The notes: generated from the sequence alone by a model not told the origin. DNA of 64,000 nt from Buxus sempervirens (GCA_947561395.2 OX387184.1:1426001-1490000), one strand, 5' to 3'; positions 11,446 to 25,361 are shown, counted from the stretch's first letter. A program made the numbers and translations.

Positions 11446-14400
11446 CGCTGAGGGGAGTGAAGAAACACATTTGCAGACTCAATCACCATGTCCTGTTGGC
11501 AAAACTTTTGGCAAATGGTCCAAATATCTCATTTTCTATTTCAGCCAGCACTATGGCAGATCACTTAACTAGGATTGGTGTAAGTAGAAAAACTATCTAC
11601 ACAGAAGAAATGTTTGACAGGTTGACTAGGTAGCTGGGTGTTCTTGGAGCTCCCCACATGAGGAGCAGTTCTGATTGTAAACTAATTTATTTACTATTCT
11701 AATAAAATAACCTTCCATCAAAAAAAAAGTACTCTAACTGAAATCCTTCTCGCTAATCAATATAAATCAAGCATATTAAAAGAGTATTTATGCATGATAA
11801 CACCAGAGTGAAAGCAAAACAGTATATCATGCTTTGTTCCCAATGCATGATATGGAGATTGAAGTAGTTCATGATTATGCAAAAATGAATAACATTGAAA
11901 TCAATTGGTGGAAGTGATGCCCACAAGCATTCTCAAAGACTAATTGTTTAAAATAATAGCCAAAAGACAGCAATTATTAAAAACTGCTATGGTGGAAATA
12001 AGTGATGCAGCCTAAGATAAAAAAAAGTTCATCCCTTCCATCATACTCCTGCCATCATAAATAAGGCTTTTTGGTGCCGAAAAAGGTGATTTTGGGTTGA
12101 TTACAACAGGAAAAGCAAACAAGAGAAACAAAACAGACTTAAGAGTTGGGACAAAATTGATGAGACAGAAGAATCAGAACAAACCATTTTAGGACAGATC
12201 CTCTTCCATCATACTGCTCTCCCCACTTCTCCCACCAAGACTGCTCATTTAGTCTGCCATACTTGTTAGCGCCCTTCTCTGTCGAGCCTTTAGCATCATA
12301 TTTCTCCCACCTGAAGTTAGAATTGCCGTCCCATATACGAATAGAGCAGACTCAAATCTAAAGTAATGTAGAAATCAATGAAAAAAAGTATGAATAAGGT
12401 TTTGTTAAAAGAATTTCATACCATTTCTCATGCCATCTAGCATTTTCAGTGCCTGATTTTGCTTGTTTTTGTGCACTTCTCTCTATCCTTGCAAGATTAC
12501 TGCATTTTAGAATGTGAAAAAATTGGATTCACAGAACTAAGAAAACTAAAATTATGTAAAACCTGATCTGCTCGACTAGCCTTCAAGCTCTCAAGTTCTG
12601 TACATAAGAGGAAAACTTGAAAAATCAAAATAAATCCTTTTCTAAGAATACCTCCATTCATCTTGGTAGAGAACTTCTTGCCATGTTTCCCACCATGTAT
12701 CCCCTTCAGCATTTTGTCCAGATTTTTCCACTCCTGGAAAAGATCAAATCGAATGAAAATGAAAATAAGGATAGGATGACAAAACAAGCCTATATAATAT
12801 CTTTGTGATACTAAAATAAATACAACTCAAAAGAACTTCAGTCTATGTATAACCAATAAAATCAGTCCAAATTTTGACCAAAAAAGGAAAATGCCTCCAA
12901 TGTCACACACTCACTAGGTGGAGAAAATTTTCCAAAAAATTGATCCTGTACTAAATTTTCATTTTTTTTTTAAATCAAAATTTTACCTATAATAAACTAA
13001 AATTGTCTGGACTTCAATTTATCACATATAAACTGCTCATTCGAAGTATGAATATTATGTAATTTCACCAACTGTTTAAACTTCCAACAATTATTGGCCA
13101 AGGGTAAATCCGCATGAATAGTAAGGTAGCATCCAATTTTAGATCTGAAACCCGATTTAGATGATAATGCTTTTGGGTCTCATAATCAGTTATTCCAGAC
13201 AATTTTGAAAATTGTGGCTTAAAACTCAACCTACATTCCAACATAAAGATAAAGGCAATCACAAATAATCACTTCCTTAAATTTATCCCCAAAAGTTCAG
13301 CTCATGTTCCTTTAGTAAGGATCTCAATGCCAAATCTAATAGAGATCAAAATAACTGTATATGTCTCTCTGGATGTTGTTGCTGCTGACACGGAGATGCC
13401 ATGATTGGGATCAAGATTGGCTTTAAAAACTGAATATTTATATTTGAAATTGCATATCTAATAAACAAATATTTTCTTTTTTATTTTTTTCCCACATAAA
13501 TCTAGTATAATACTGGATTAATTACATGGGCATGCATTGACAATGATATTATAATGTCTGAGCTATTTCATAACTTATGAGGTTGTGATGTTTATAGTAA
13601 CTAGATTTTTCTCCTTTAACCATTAATTGGATTTGTGAATATATTTGTTATAAACGATATTGAAACCATTTATGAATGCTCCTTTGAATTTCAATATATC
13701 TTATATGCCAGATCGTGTATCTTTCCACCTATTTCCAAATGATTATATTTGTCACATTTTCAAAACTACATTTATTGTCTTCAGGGCAAATCATGGATAT
13801 CAAGTGGATTCTTGGATCTAATCATAGGCAAGTTTGCAAATTCAAAGTTGGAGAATGTGTATTAAGATTCATTCGTAATATACTTTCAGCAAGATAGCTT
13901 TCCAACAAACATTATAGCACCCTATGAAATGATCAACTCAAGTAAAAACAGTGTTCTAAAAACCAGATTAAACAGACAGGTTGAACCAATCAAACCACAA
14001 ACCATACATCTCAGGATTTAGGTTCAAGCTTTCAGTTTGATTAGAGAACCTGTGTGAACCAAATCAAATTGGGTGAACTAGTAAAAACTAGGTGTAAACC
14101 AGTAAAAAACAACATTGAACTGGAATTTTCAGATTTGTTTCATTTTTCTCTTCCAAATTGCATGCTAATGCCTTTGAGTTCTATTAGTTTGAATCACCAA
14201 TTGAACCAGGTTGGATGAGACCAGCCTCACTAGTTAAAGGATTAGTTCAAGCTATTAGAAAAATAGAAAAAGAAACGAAAAAAAAATTCCCTAACTTATC
14301 TCTTGGAGGGGTTTCAATTTAAATTATTGGCAAAACCATAAATAAATTCAGCTGTTGAAATTAGCAAACAGAAATAAATGAGTATGTTATTATCAATTAT

Positions 14401-17400
14401 CTCCCATAGCTTTGAAGAACTCTAAGTTGACCTCAAAGATTAAAGAATATTGAACAGAAAAATGGGAAGGTAGTTCACCAATACAAAGGATCCACCTCTG
14501 TGTTCTGTCTAAAATGCTGAAAAATACAAACTTCATAGTACATATGAAATTAAAATCAGAATTTAATGAACCCATATAAAAAAAGCTTAAAATCACACTC
14601 TCATAAAGTATTACTGTGGAATATATTTCCATTACAAGTCAAACTCAAGAGTTACAACTGGTAAATGGACGGTTTAAATCCTATCAGAGAATTTTTTTTA
14701 ACATGAATTTTTAAGATATATTACAGTTTAATGGAAAACTAGAACGCATCCTAGAATACCAAACAACCATAAAATCTCCAGTATGGTTAGTAAATGATAA
14801 GGTAGATAATATACCTAGCTCTTTGTGTCCTGTCCAGTCACTTTTTTCCCACCACTGTCAAGGAGAGCAAGAAAGCCAATTAATGCATCCACCAGGGATG
14901 ATACTGAGGTTATGAAAAAATAATGTAAATTTAGAAGGATTATTAACATGGGCTAAACAGTATTGTGAGTAAAAAAAATTGGCAGAAATATTGAAAGCAA
15001 AACAAACACCAAGTTGTCCCTTCAAGCAAAGCCATTGTACCATCACACTTAACCTTTTTAAGGACATTATTTTTGCTTTTGAAATCACAACTAAACTTCT
15101 AGAATATAAGATGACAAAACTTACATCATCTAAACTTAAATAACAAGCCATTGACTGGCATCCTAGCAAAGAAGGATGACCTCAGTATTTTGCAGATGCA
15201 TTGATGTTGTGATCTTATTTGTTGTAAGCACTAGACAGAGACAGAAGTGCAATTTATTATATCAAAGTATAAAATGACAAAATCTTTTACTTGAACCTTG
15301 TAGAAACCAGAGTCCACTAACTGATTAGATCTCTATATGAATTGATATTTTGAGGATATTTTGCCAAATGCTTTCAGTAGTGGGAATTTAATGATGCTGA
15401 TTTGAAGACAATTTTAAAAAGCTGTAAATATAGGAGTAACAACAGGGTCTAAGATTTCTTAATACAACTCTAAGATTTTGTATTGATATGGAAGCTCAGA
15501 TTCCTTATTTGTGGCAAGATCGGTTTTGGTCAATTTAAGTGTTCTAGTTACAAAAAGCATTGCCATCGTTGTTCCCTCAGTCAGTTTTGATTCACAGAAG
15601 TGTAATTAGAAAATCAATAATAATTCAGTTGCTTTCAAGACTCAATTATAAACAAAGATTAAATGGTCATAGAAATTGAATATCACAGAAGTCCAAGCCA
15701 TAGAAGCATATAAATGACAGCACTGCCCACTTAAGGGATTAGCCTACAGAGAATAGTTCCCAGTCTACCTGACAAACAAACAGCTCAACTTCACTAAAGA
15801 ACTTTATGATAAAAATGGCAATTTACCGTTTCTTTCCACTGTGAGAAACCATCACGGCACTGGCCACCCATCCTCGTCCATCGACATCTGTATCCATTTT
15901 CCCCAAGGTCCTCTCCACTTTCGCGATACCAAGTACTGCCATCTTCGTTTGTGCCCAATTCATTGATATTTTCACTTACTAAGTTGATCCCCCATTCTTT
16001 CTCATTTGCAATACCAGTGTCTGCAACAGACAATGTGACATGTATTTCCACAATAACACAAGCCATCAAGAAAATGCCATTATAAAAAAAGTGTCCAAAA
16101 AAGGATAGTATGTAGAAAATATATCATGCTCTCTATATACTGTATAGGAAGAGTGCCAGTACAGTTTTACATGAAAGCACGGGCATTTATGGAGATTTAT
16201 TGGAACTAGGAATGATAAGATGTACATGGAGCACAAAATTTGGTTTTTGTGGTTACCTCTTTTAGGTGGAGTATCCCTTGAATGCGGACCAAAGTTTGTT
16301 GGAGTACATCGAGGACAGAATTCTTCTTGTTTAGAAGAACTGTGTTGTCTAGAAATGCAAAATAAATGCCTCGTGAGAAACCTATAGAATAATTTTTCTA
16401 GTATGTCACATGAAATAGACTTCAGTTATTGACCGGAAACAGTTCTGGCCATAAAGGGATTCCATCTGAAAGCTAATAGAGACATATAGCCCAGTTCAAT
16501 GCACGGATATAGAGTTGATCATGGACCTAAAAACATAATAATGCTGTCTTCATTGTTTTGTTGTATGTGGCAGTATGACCATCATGTTATTCTTGATTAA
16601 TCCAACCATGCATGCCCGCATTCCATAGAAAAGTTTTGTCCATCTAGCAAATTCCATTATGTTGCCAATAAATTTCTGTTGCTAATTTTATTCAACATAC
16701 AAAAGGCCATAAATATCAGCTCCCTAAAATGAAGTAATTGAATATTTTACCCAATATAAAACCAATCATGTTTAGATATCCAAATACAGCTACGTAAAAC
16801 ACAAACCTCTCTATCACCCATCCATGCCTAAAGTATTGGATTAGCTCACATCACCATCGGATTCATAAATTAGATGGATCTACTTAATTTCTCAGTTCTA
16901 AACTGGAGCCACTTGAGAGTTAGGATTTGTTGCACCCAAGTAATTAAGTGGTTGATGAGGCTCTAATGAGCCTGCCTAGATCCAAATTATCCACCCTGAT
17001 AAAAAGAGACAGACAAGAACTGGTGAACAGTTACACCCCACAACCACAAACACAGTTCATAAACAAGCACCTTTGGATTCAACACAAGCACATGAATTGA
17101 GAATTTTGATCATTTTAACTCATTAACTAATCACCAAATATTTGACTAGCCTTCTGAAGAAGAGGATGGATTTGATGCTCTAAAAATCAATTTTTTGTCA
17201 ACAGACAGTTTATCACACAGGGTAAATGCATATTCCTAACTTTACGAGACAATAAAATTTTCAGAATTTTTTTTATTATATTGGCAATTAGTCTATCAAC
17301 AAATATATATATATTCTACAGGTAGTTTTGGAAAAGCTATAAACGATCACCAATCATACTCTGCACATCTATACAAGCCAACAAGCCTGATGATATTCAA

Positions 17401-18477
17401 GTTCAAATGAATCATAGACTACATAAAAAAAATGGAACAGACAAGTAGCACATTTATCATGGCAAGAAGGTCTATGAGACTGGTTATGTAAAATCAATGC
17501 ATTTTGGAAGTTTCAAAACCATGACAATCAATCAGCACCTTCAATTGCAATTCTTCCTTTGTCTTACTGGAGTAGATTTAGCAACTTTGGGAAGATTCCC
17601 AAACTTGCCCTGCCGCTGGCCAAACAGGTTGGAGCCCACGATGTTGGACAGCCAAAAGGCGAGTTTGAAAATCTTCCCAAACTTGGTGAGTTTTGTTAGC
17701 GTTTTCCTTGTTCCAGGACGCCAGAATACAGAACACTAGAAATCATACACCTCTACATAAATACTTGAAATTTTACTTCTAAGATAATTTGAAGTAAATC
17801 GTCCACGCACCAGCCTTTTCCCTAAACCAAGATTCAGGACTTACGAAGATAAAAACAAAGTAAACAGTTTAGCATTCACACCAAAGATTTGAAGTTTATT
17901 TAAATTGAAAAGGGTGAAGTTTGTTGGAAGCTAATTTAACTGGTAAGAAGTTCGAAATTTAAGTTGAGGTTGCTCTTCTTGACCTGTGAATTCTCAGTTC
18001 TCATTGAAGTATTAAAGTAAGAGTAGGAAGCAGGATAAACATTATCTTTTGTCCACTAAAGGATGTTACAGTGCGCCAAAACGGCATCACGATCGCGTTA
18101 AAAGTTAAAACATCAAGACCTTCGGTAAAAAGATGGCGAAAAACTAATACAATCGAAGAGCACAATAGATACCGGGATGATGGAAAGGGCATTGGCGGCA
18201 AGGGTTGGATTGGAACTCTACGAGTGCTTTTCTTTGGCTGGGATCGACATTGCTCAACTTTCTCCACGCAATTCCACGATCGGGACGTTCGCCGGATCGG
18301 ATTCACCGAGTCCGAACAACCACAAACGAGTCGACTCAGTCGGTCTCCGGCACTGTAAACGCATCTCCTTCCCCTCATCCGAAAATCCAACCCATGACAA
18401 CGCGGAGAAGCGTCGAAACTTCGGAGCTTGAGAGCAAAAGAGGTAGGAGCAAAGCCTCTGGAAGTCGCGACCATCAT
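8024..18477 (-). CDS. ESV1: ESV1, starch-binding tryptophan-rich protein of plastids
   Basis: Eleven exons: 18477-18173, 16348-16257, 16020-15827, 14854-14815, 12733-12652, 12499-12422, 12310-12185, 11311-11190, 8639-8600, 8394-8320 and 8165-8024. They sum to 1296 nt, 431 residues plus TGA, with every phase matching; Arabidopsis ESV1 is of similar size. Exon 1 supplies a basic, Ser-rich transit peptide. From about residue 130 the protein is tryptophan-rich, with repeated WWEK/WGE/KWAE blocks such as NEQSWWEKWGEQYDGRGSV and SRSWGEEHFGNGKVHKYGK, ending in a Pro-rich tail (QPRERPPGVYP). ESV1 binds starch glucans and, with LESV, organises the semicrystalline granule; loss in Arabidopsis causes premature starch degradation at night. 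The Trp-rich fold forms a flat beta-sheet whose aromatic stripes contact glucan helices (family knowledge). A second Met follows the first, so the start could be 18474. Introns hold transposon fragments but no lesion of the coding frame. Confidence 0.95.
9205..9340 (-). mobile_element. LINE 3' end in ESV1 intron 8
   Basis: On the minus strand this reads as a LINE tail: a hairpin with arms CTTGGTA...TACCAAG (9269-9293), a C/T-rich stretch, then TTTATTACTGATCC and a run of A. The order and the TACACAAA/TTTGTGTA loop resemble the 3' end of the LINE at 2924-3860. The 5' limit and target duplication were not found. Confidence 0.5.
10926..11204. repeat. 134-bp tandem duplication covering the ESV1 exon 8 donor
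   Basis: Units start at 10926, 11060 and 11194 (ACCACTCGGAG, ACCACTCGGAG, ACCGCTCGGAG). The first two are nearly identical over 134 bp. Each full unit ends with the last bases of exon 8 and its GTAAG donor; the functional copy is at 11190/11189. Intron 8 therefore starts with an extra copy of an exon end and donor. Confidence 0.92.
11395..11730 (+). mobile_element. 5'-truncated LINE 3' fragment with G-run at its start
   Basis: Flanked by ACTCTAACTG at 11385-11394 and 11731-11740, with a poly(A) tail at about 11720-11728. A short frame near the end reads MADHLTRIGVSRKTIY, typical of the RNase H C-terminus of plant LINE ORF2, then a stop and a 3' UTR with AATAAAATAACC. It lies in ESV1 intron 7 against the gene's direction. 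A run of 42 G (11404-11445) sits nine bases inside the 5' end. Confidence 0.85.
11404..11445. repeat. homopolymer of 42 G
   Basis: Uninterrupted G run in ESV1 intron 7 (C run on the gene strand). Its true length is uncertain, because such runs are prone to sequencing and assembly error. Confidence 0.85.
17590..17700. other. GC-rich island in ESV1 intron 1
   Basis: This stretch is clearly richer in G+C than the flanking intron and is open on both strands (plus 17497-17739, 80 aa; minus, about 49 codons containing GQRQGKFGNLPKVAKSTPVR). TCCCAAACTTG occurs twice and TTTGGGAA/TTCCCAAA forms a palindrome at its start. It is not needed for the ESV1 frame, since exon 1 joins exon 2 in phase. Origin unknown. 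Confidence 0.35.
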
Positions 18478-21400
18478 TTACAAAAAAGACATTAAAGATT
18501 AAACCCTACCTTCAAAGAAAGGCTCAGCTGTGTTTCAAAATGGAAGTTCGAAACCAGATACGTCGCGCGAGGGAGAGGGAGGGGGAGAAGGGGAGTGAGA
18601 TACGATGTGCGAGGGAGAGTACTTATAAAGTGAAGAAGTTTTGTCGAAGTTCAAAATTAAAATCCGAGTCATCGACGGCGAGGGACCGAGAGATCCGGTT
18701 GCGATACAGCGAAAAATCCTACGCCGTAATTTTAACCAAACACGTGAACAAGTACGGGCCCGCTTCATTTAGAGCATTGTTTATTCTTGCGTATCCGTAA
18801 ACCCACGTGGCATTCCACGTTGCACTAACGTGAACCTTGAGTCCTCCTAAGTGTGTTTTGTGCACCCAATGCCGATAAGTGTTGACGTGGAGGACTTAGT
18901 AATCTGCTGGAGCCTTGGGTGGAAGATTTGCTTGTGCAACGGTAATGTATGTCTCCACATAAGTGCATGAAGTCTATGTGTACACACCTTCTACCGTTTA
19001 ACCAGCAGATCTTTTAACATGAGAGACCAGCTGATATGACCTCGGACGTAGAGTCTGGAGAGTTTCATTCGAGTGCAACTTGTTCGGCTAAGAGCAACAA
19101 TGAACCAACCCAAGCTGGCCTTGGGTTGGGTTTTAAAGCTGGTTTTGATTTTAAAATCTTGAAACTACTGAATTAAGCTTTACTAAACTTGAACCAAACT
19201 GGAGCTGTAGATACATAAATGTTTGGTCGGGTTTTGGTTGGAATAACCAATTCTCAGTTGGTAGGTTCCGTTTTGAGTCTTGAGAATGACGAATTCCTTC
19301 AATAAGACGGACCTGTGCCTTGTAATAGAGAATGTTTTGATAAATGAGGACTCGTTCGAAAGGTTGTGAGATTATTTGCGGTTTTGTGGGTGCTTGGTGG
19401 TTGAGTTCGGACTTCGGGTCCGACCAGTTAGTTTGGAGTAGTAAACAAAGGATTGGATACGCTAAATAATGAGTTTTCATTCCCTAGGCACCGCACCTGA
19501 GCTGGCACTCAGTTGGAAACGACGAGCATTGTTTGCCGGTTTGCCCATTTAAAATAAATTTAAATTTGAAAAGCTGTTGAATTGAAAGGTTTAACGTTAA
19601 CTGGTTTTGGGTTTGGGGCCCGCAACCGAGAACATTCTGCGCTGGGCATGGTCACAACATTTGATGCTACTTTGGCTCATCCTCAAATTTAAGTTTTCGG
19701 TGGAAAATTATGACCTTGACGATTATCGCAGAAAGAAAATTGTGTTAGCCACCTCTTGAGTCCGTCTCTTTTTGGTATCAAATATACGAATACCTAAATT
19801 TAGAATAGTTTTCAAAATGTGAATCCAAGAAGAGAAACGTAATTCTCCGTTTCTGCCTGGGGCGATGCTATTATTCAATTATTATTTCTTTTGATTATCT
19901 GAACCTTATCCGAAGTTTATTTTTTTCTTGTGCAACAACATTTGACTTGACGTATGTTATTAAAAAACAGAAACAAAAAAACAAGAAACCTTTGACGTGG
20001 AGGCAAGGAAAGTAGGTTTGGCCAAATGTTGGGCTTATCTCCGTCCTTTTCACCACGTGTCAAATCATACTGATTGAATGATGATGTGGCAGAACGTCGG
20101 GGTACGACGCCTTTCACCTTTCGGATAAGCTGAAAGAAAAACGAGAAACAGTCTGCCTACGTGGCGGAGGAATCGTGGCAGGTGATTGTGGCTGATGATA
20201 CACCCACGTTTTATGGACAGGTCAAAGTGGTGGGCCCAAATTGGATTTCCCTCCGCAGCTTTTGGTTGTTGCCGTGGAACGAGGAAACTCAAAAGCCCAT
20301 GGAAACCACGTATTCCAAGCACCAAGTCCGACACAACAGACGATTACCACTTATATTAAATTTGTTCTTTCCTTTTTTTAACGAAGTCGTGTCCAGGTGT
20401 CCTTGTGTTTGGATAAGCATAAGGTATCTGCAATCTATCTTTCCCGACGGTACGTACGTGACGTACGTCTTTATAATGGTATGACACCGACTTCAGAGGT
20501 GTGGTCAGTGAACAAGGAGCATGTTGGATAAAGCATCTGTTTAAGACCAGGAGGAGTGCGTAGACGAAACCAACGTTAGGGGGGCATCACGAACGTGATA
20601 GAGAGAGTATTGATTGGGTATTGATGGGGGCCCGAATGTATCTTGCAAGGCAGGTGGTTTGCGTTTGCAAGGCAATGATCTGGATCCCTTGTTCTACGCA
20701 CTTAAGCCCCTGCGGATATTACATACACCATTGCTCGGGCATGGCTACGAGTGCCACATCCAACCAAATTGTATTAGAATGTCAAATTTATATTTAAATT
20801 TAACGCTATAATTTCTTTTGATAATCTAACTTGATTCATGTGCTTCTTAATTTTTATTATCATCAACTAAACCTGCCAAATATATAAGAACTTATCGAGA
20901 AGAAAGAAAAAAAAATTTCTTTGCAAATGATCATAATTTACTTTTCTTTTCTTTTTTATTTCTCATATTTATACAAATGTTTGAAACGAACTATAAATAA
21001 TTTCTTTTCTTTTACTATCTTTTTTTTCCTTTTCTTCCTTGATCCAAGTTTCCAAACATAGCCTAAAGATACAAAAAGAACTGTTTGAACAATTTTGGAG
21101 CATTAGATTACAAAGAGAAAATTCTTAGTCAAGTGATGAGAAATGTTTTAATTTTAAACTTGACTAAGGAAACAAAATTTTTAAGATTTGAAAAATATAA
21201 ACATATTAAAAAGAAGCCACCATGATAGTTAGCAAGGTTAAAGAACAAGCATATATGATTAGAAAGATGTTTTTAAACTTGCGAGATTGAAAGATGAAAA
21301 AAGAATGGATTCACATTTAAGTTAGATGTATGAGGAAGGAGAATTTAAGTCTAAGTAAAGATAGAGGAGATTAAAAAAAAGTAAAAAGAATATTTCCAGA

Positions 21401-22081
21401 AGAACAAATAGTGGAAATACCAAGGTCATTTAAAATTAAAATTAAAATTAAGGTCATATTGAGGATGAACTCATGGTGAATTACCGGAAATAGGCATATG
21501 ACATCGTTGTGGAAACAAGAAACCCATAGCAAAACAGCTGATTATTATTATTTTTTTTCCTTGAGAATAAACAAATTTTCACTTCAAACCATCTCCATTC
21601 TCCAAGCTATTTCTCGTCTGACACCAGCAAAACCTTAAACCTTTCTCTCGCTTCCCCCACCCCCAACCACAATTCTCGTTGCTGCCATAGGCGCAAGTTT
21701 TTCATAACAAAACAGCAATTATTCTTTACAAAATATTTTTATCATATTCAGAATTTGCTGACAAACAAACAGAGCCTTTCCTAGTCTTTTACAGATCAAA
21801 GCGGTTCGCTGTTAGTTTATTAAATGAAATACAATCTGAAGAAGCCAAAGTGCGAACAAAATAAGAAATGGAATCAGGGTCCCCTGCAAAGTTATTACAA
21901 GTGAAACTAAAATAAAAACATAAACAAGAAGTTCTAGTACAAGATCACATAATGTTTTCTAATTGCCAGCTACACCAGTTCACACTAAAGAACGAGATAG
22001 TACAGCAGACCTAAGACATTGTAATCATTGAATTGTTATTTTTGAATGCGGACTTATCCACTTACATTCTCACTTGACCTC
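18478..22081. promoter_or_regulatory. ESV1 upstream / EIPR1 downstream spacer with many ACGT motifs
   Basis: No gene seen in 3.6 kb. CACGTG boxes are at 18741-18746, 18804-18809 and 20054-20059. GACGTGG or TACGTGG cores occur near 18886, 19994 and 20159. An ACGT-repeat palindromic block is at about 20448-20469. The boxes nearest ESV1 lie about 265 and 330 bases before its ATG. Clock-, light- or ABA-linked bZIP/bHLH control is plausible but unproven. Confidence 0.4.
20448..20469. repeat. ACGT-repeat palindromic block
   Basis: Four ACGT cores occur within about 22 bases (TACGTACGTGACGTACGTC). The block is nearly self-complementary. Confidence 0.7.
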
Positions 22082-25000
22082 TCATTTTCTGGAAAGAAAC
22101 GGCTTTACAGATTCCACAACCACCTGTTTCACAAAGTTAAATAAAAGAGATCAAGTCCAAAATCCAGGAATTTCACAACAGACTTTGAGATCATAAACAA
22201 TTGGAAAGTTGCGTATTTAATCATAAGCGTCACAATAAGGGAAAAACTAGCTAAAATTTTGCTTCCACCATCATATAAACCGTAAATACATCATCACCAC
22301 TTCATATAGAAATGCAAAATAGTAAAACATGTGCATCTGAGCAACTGCAGGTCCTCGTAACAAGATATAATTGGTACAGCCCATTTTAAGGGTAAGGCAG
22401 GGGATAAAGTCTTGGCAGGCTGTCATGGTAAGCAAACTATGCTTTCATAAATTTACATTCTGCTGTGCAATTTTTATTTGATGGGCATGCAGAAGCATGT
22501 CAATGTCATAAAAGCCATGATGTTGAATGGAAAATTTGAAAAATAAAGGTCATGTTTTGGTATAAATGGTATAAATGGCATAAATGGAAGGAGGTAACTT
22601 TTGCATTCAAATATAACTTAAAAAGCAAGCATTAGCATTTTCTTTCTTGATTCAAATAACAACAAAAATGAGTTATTTTATACCCTCCCATCATAGGACA
22701 ATGATGCAAATATCAAAGGTTCCCGTGAGCTCCAAGCAAGTCCTGGAATTAACGGTCCATGAATTAGTTCGGTACATTTTTTAGAATCAAGCTCAATGAA
22801 AATTTAAGGATGGCAGGGAGTTACCATAAACACTGTCTTCATAGTCACTGTACGAGTTGAGTAAAGGGTCTGCCCGATGAGTAGGTGACTCAACCAGACT
22901 AAAAGCAGAAAGGAATTGAAAAGGAATCAGGAAATTTGAAAGAAATAAAGGAGATAAAGAGGAACGGATTTTAAGTAACCGGCGAATCCTCACTGGGAAT
23001 AAACTGACCTTTCAGATGATAAATCGTCACTGCTAGGAGAAGAAGTCATCCATAAATTGACAGCTGAGTCTGTCCCAGCACTCTGCGAAAGATTAGCTCC
23101 CGTAAGCAAACAACCATCTAGATATGACAGACAATAATAGGCAGGCATCATAGAAATCAGAATAGTTGAGATAAAGTACAGCTCTTAACCTATGAAATAC
23201 TAGACAACCAAATGCCATTCACACAGAGATGGAAAGCTTTACACACACACCCAAATAAATAAATAAGAGAATCTTATCAGTTGATTCCAGCTAACCCAAC
23301 CTAGAATTTTGTCATCTCTATTTTGACAAAACTAGGAATAATACTGTTCCATCTGCTGCGTGTGACAAGTAACTGCCTCATGCCCCTGACCCAAATATTA
23401 TGAAATTTATGTGAGTGCGCTTTTGTATCTGTGAGAGAGAGAGAGAGAGAGAGACCAAAATCAGACCGTCGTACACAGGGTTGAAGTGGACAGCCCAAGT
23501 CCTGCCAAGATGATCCGACAACACAATCAAACAAGCATAAAAACAGGCTCTTGAGAAAGACAGTCCATGCGCTGGACGCATCCAAAAAAACAATAAAACC
23601 CTATGGACACATTAAATAAAACTAAAAAGCCAGGTAACAAGTGAATTTATCAAGTATATGCCTCAATACACACACACACACGCATATAAACAAGCATGAG
23701 CATCATATAAAGATTTCAAAACTAGAGCGTTGTGGAAAATAAGAATACGTACCAGTGGGAATGCCCAGGGAGCTGGCATATAGGATTATTTGCCATCCTA
23801 AGATCCCATATGCGTATCCCAGATTCATCCTCTGCAGTGACCTGTGAAATTGACCACATTTTTATAAGCCACAATAGAAGATGTACTAGTTGAATCCATC
23901 AGCATCCTGATTGCAAAGTACGACAAAGCAAATCATTTTGGGCATAGCATCAATTCACTAAAAAATGCTCATATCCAGACTAGTATAAGATCCAAATATG
24001 TAAGTGGAATTCCACAAAGTAGTATACTTATGGAACACTTTATTTCTCACTTACTTTTCCACCATTTTTATGGCAAGCTAAATTTAAGGACCCCGAAGGC
24101 AGCTTGAAAGAAGTTATTCATTCCTATTTAAATAGAATTCTTGAATTGAATGGATTCCAATCCAAAGCAGGATAAAATCCATCCTACTTGGTTATTGAGG
24201 TGTGGACCCCCACCAGGATAGCAAGCTTTCGCATTTCCAACATCGCCTCATAGGTATGATAATTGTCAGTGCCCTTTCTGAATGAACTAGAATATGATGG
24301 TGTCTTTTATATCCATGCTATAGCATAAATTAGGCCCACAAGCCACTTATGAATAAACTTAATAGTTGAATGTAAAGCCATATTCTCAAATGAAACTCCC
24401 ACAAATCATACAGATTGACATCTACCAATCACGCAAGGCCCTTCGCATCAGACCACACAGAGGGTAAAGTCCTAGATCACAGTTGCACCAGAATGAATGA
24501 TTATGAAAGCTAACATATATCAATGCCTCATGCAAGAAACGGCCAAGCAATACAGACAGCAGCATGAAGGGCATCAATTTTTTGTACCTATTTGAAGGGC
24601 AAAATTTAACATGTAAGCTGGATTCTTAAAATGGAAATGATAAAGGATTGTACCAAAGTTTCTGCCACAAAAGTAAAAACATTTGTGTCCACTGACAAAT
24701 ACAGTGAACCAAAATATGTATTGTGACCAATCTCATAAAACAAAAAAGAATCTCAGAAATTCACCCAGATGCATTTGTTGAGCATTAACAGGCCCAGAAA
24801 ACTCAAAAAATAAAGTGTGTTTACAAAATCAGTAGAATAAATTATTTCATAACATTAAAGCATGTAATCAGATGATAAATACATACAAATATATGCTGCC
24901 TTTTGGCATTATAATCAACATTGCGGGCATGTGCGTGCTCAATTGATTTTGTCTTCCTGTAATGACACGCAGCAGGTGTGGTTAGCCATAGCTGGAAAAA

Positions 25001-25328
25001 TTAATTGCAGAAGATGAAAACTCAGATAGCCAACAGTTCCAAACTGTGTTGAATGTAAATGGATTCAGAATCTGAAGCTTATTGCTTGTGAGACAGTCTA
25101 GGTTTGATATTTTAACATATCCTGATGAAACAGACTGGGTAAGAATCTTGTTTTGACACAGATTCTCCACCATGGCAGCATGCCCCACTTCACATATCAT
25201 GTTTCATTCCCAAACACATTGTCCATATGGCAAAAAAGCATCTACTCTGGCCTTATGCCTTTCTTGTTAAGAACTCTAAATATATAAATAAAATATATGG
25301 GTGTGATCAATTAACCAATAACCAACTG

Positions 25329-25361
<33 letters not shown>

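Noticed and set aside
11237..11572. 111-aa plus-strand frame with a poly-Gly run
   Set aside because: It reads through antisense ESV1 exon 8 and the G homopolymer; not a gene.
18071..18495. Three overlapping plus-strand frames of 84-96 aa
   Set aside because: Antisense to ESV1 exon 1, whose join to exon 2 is in phase.
19151..19480. 109-aa minus-strand frame
   Set aside because: Low-complexity spacer with GGTTTTGG-type repeats; no family features.
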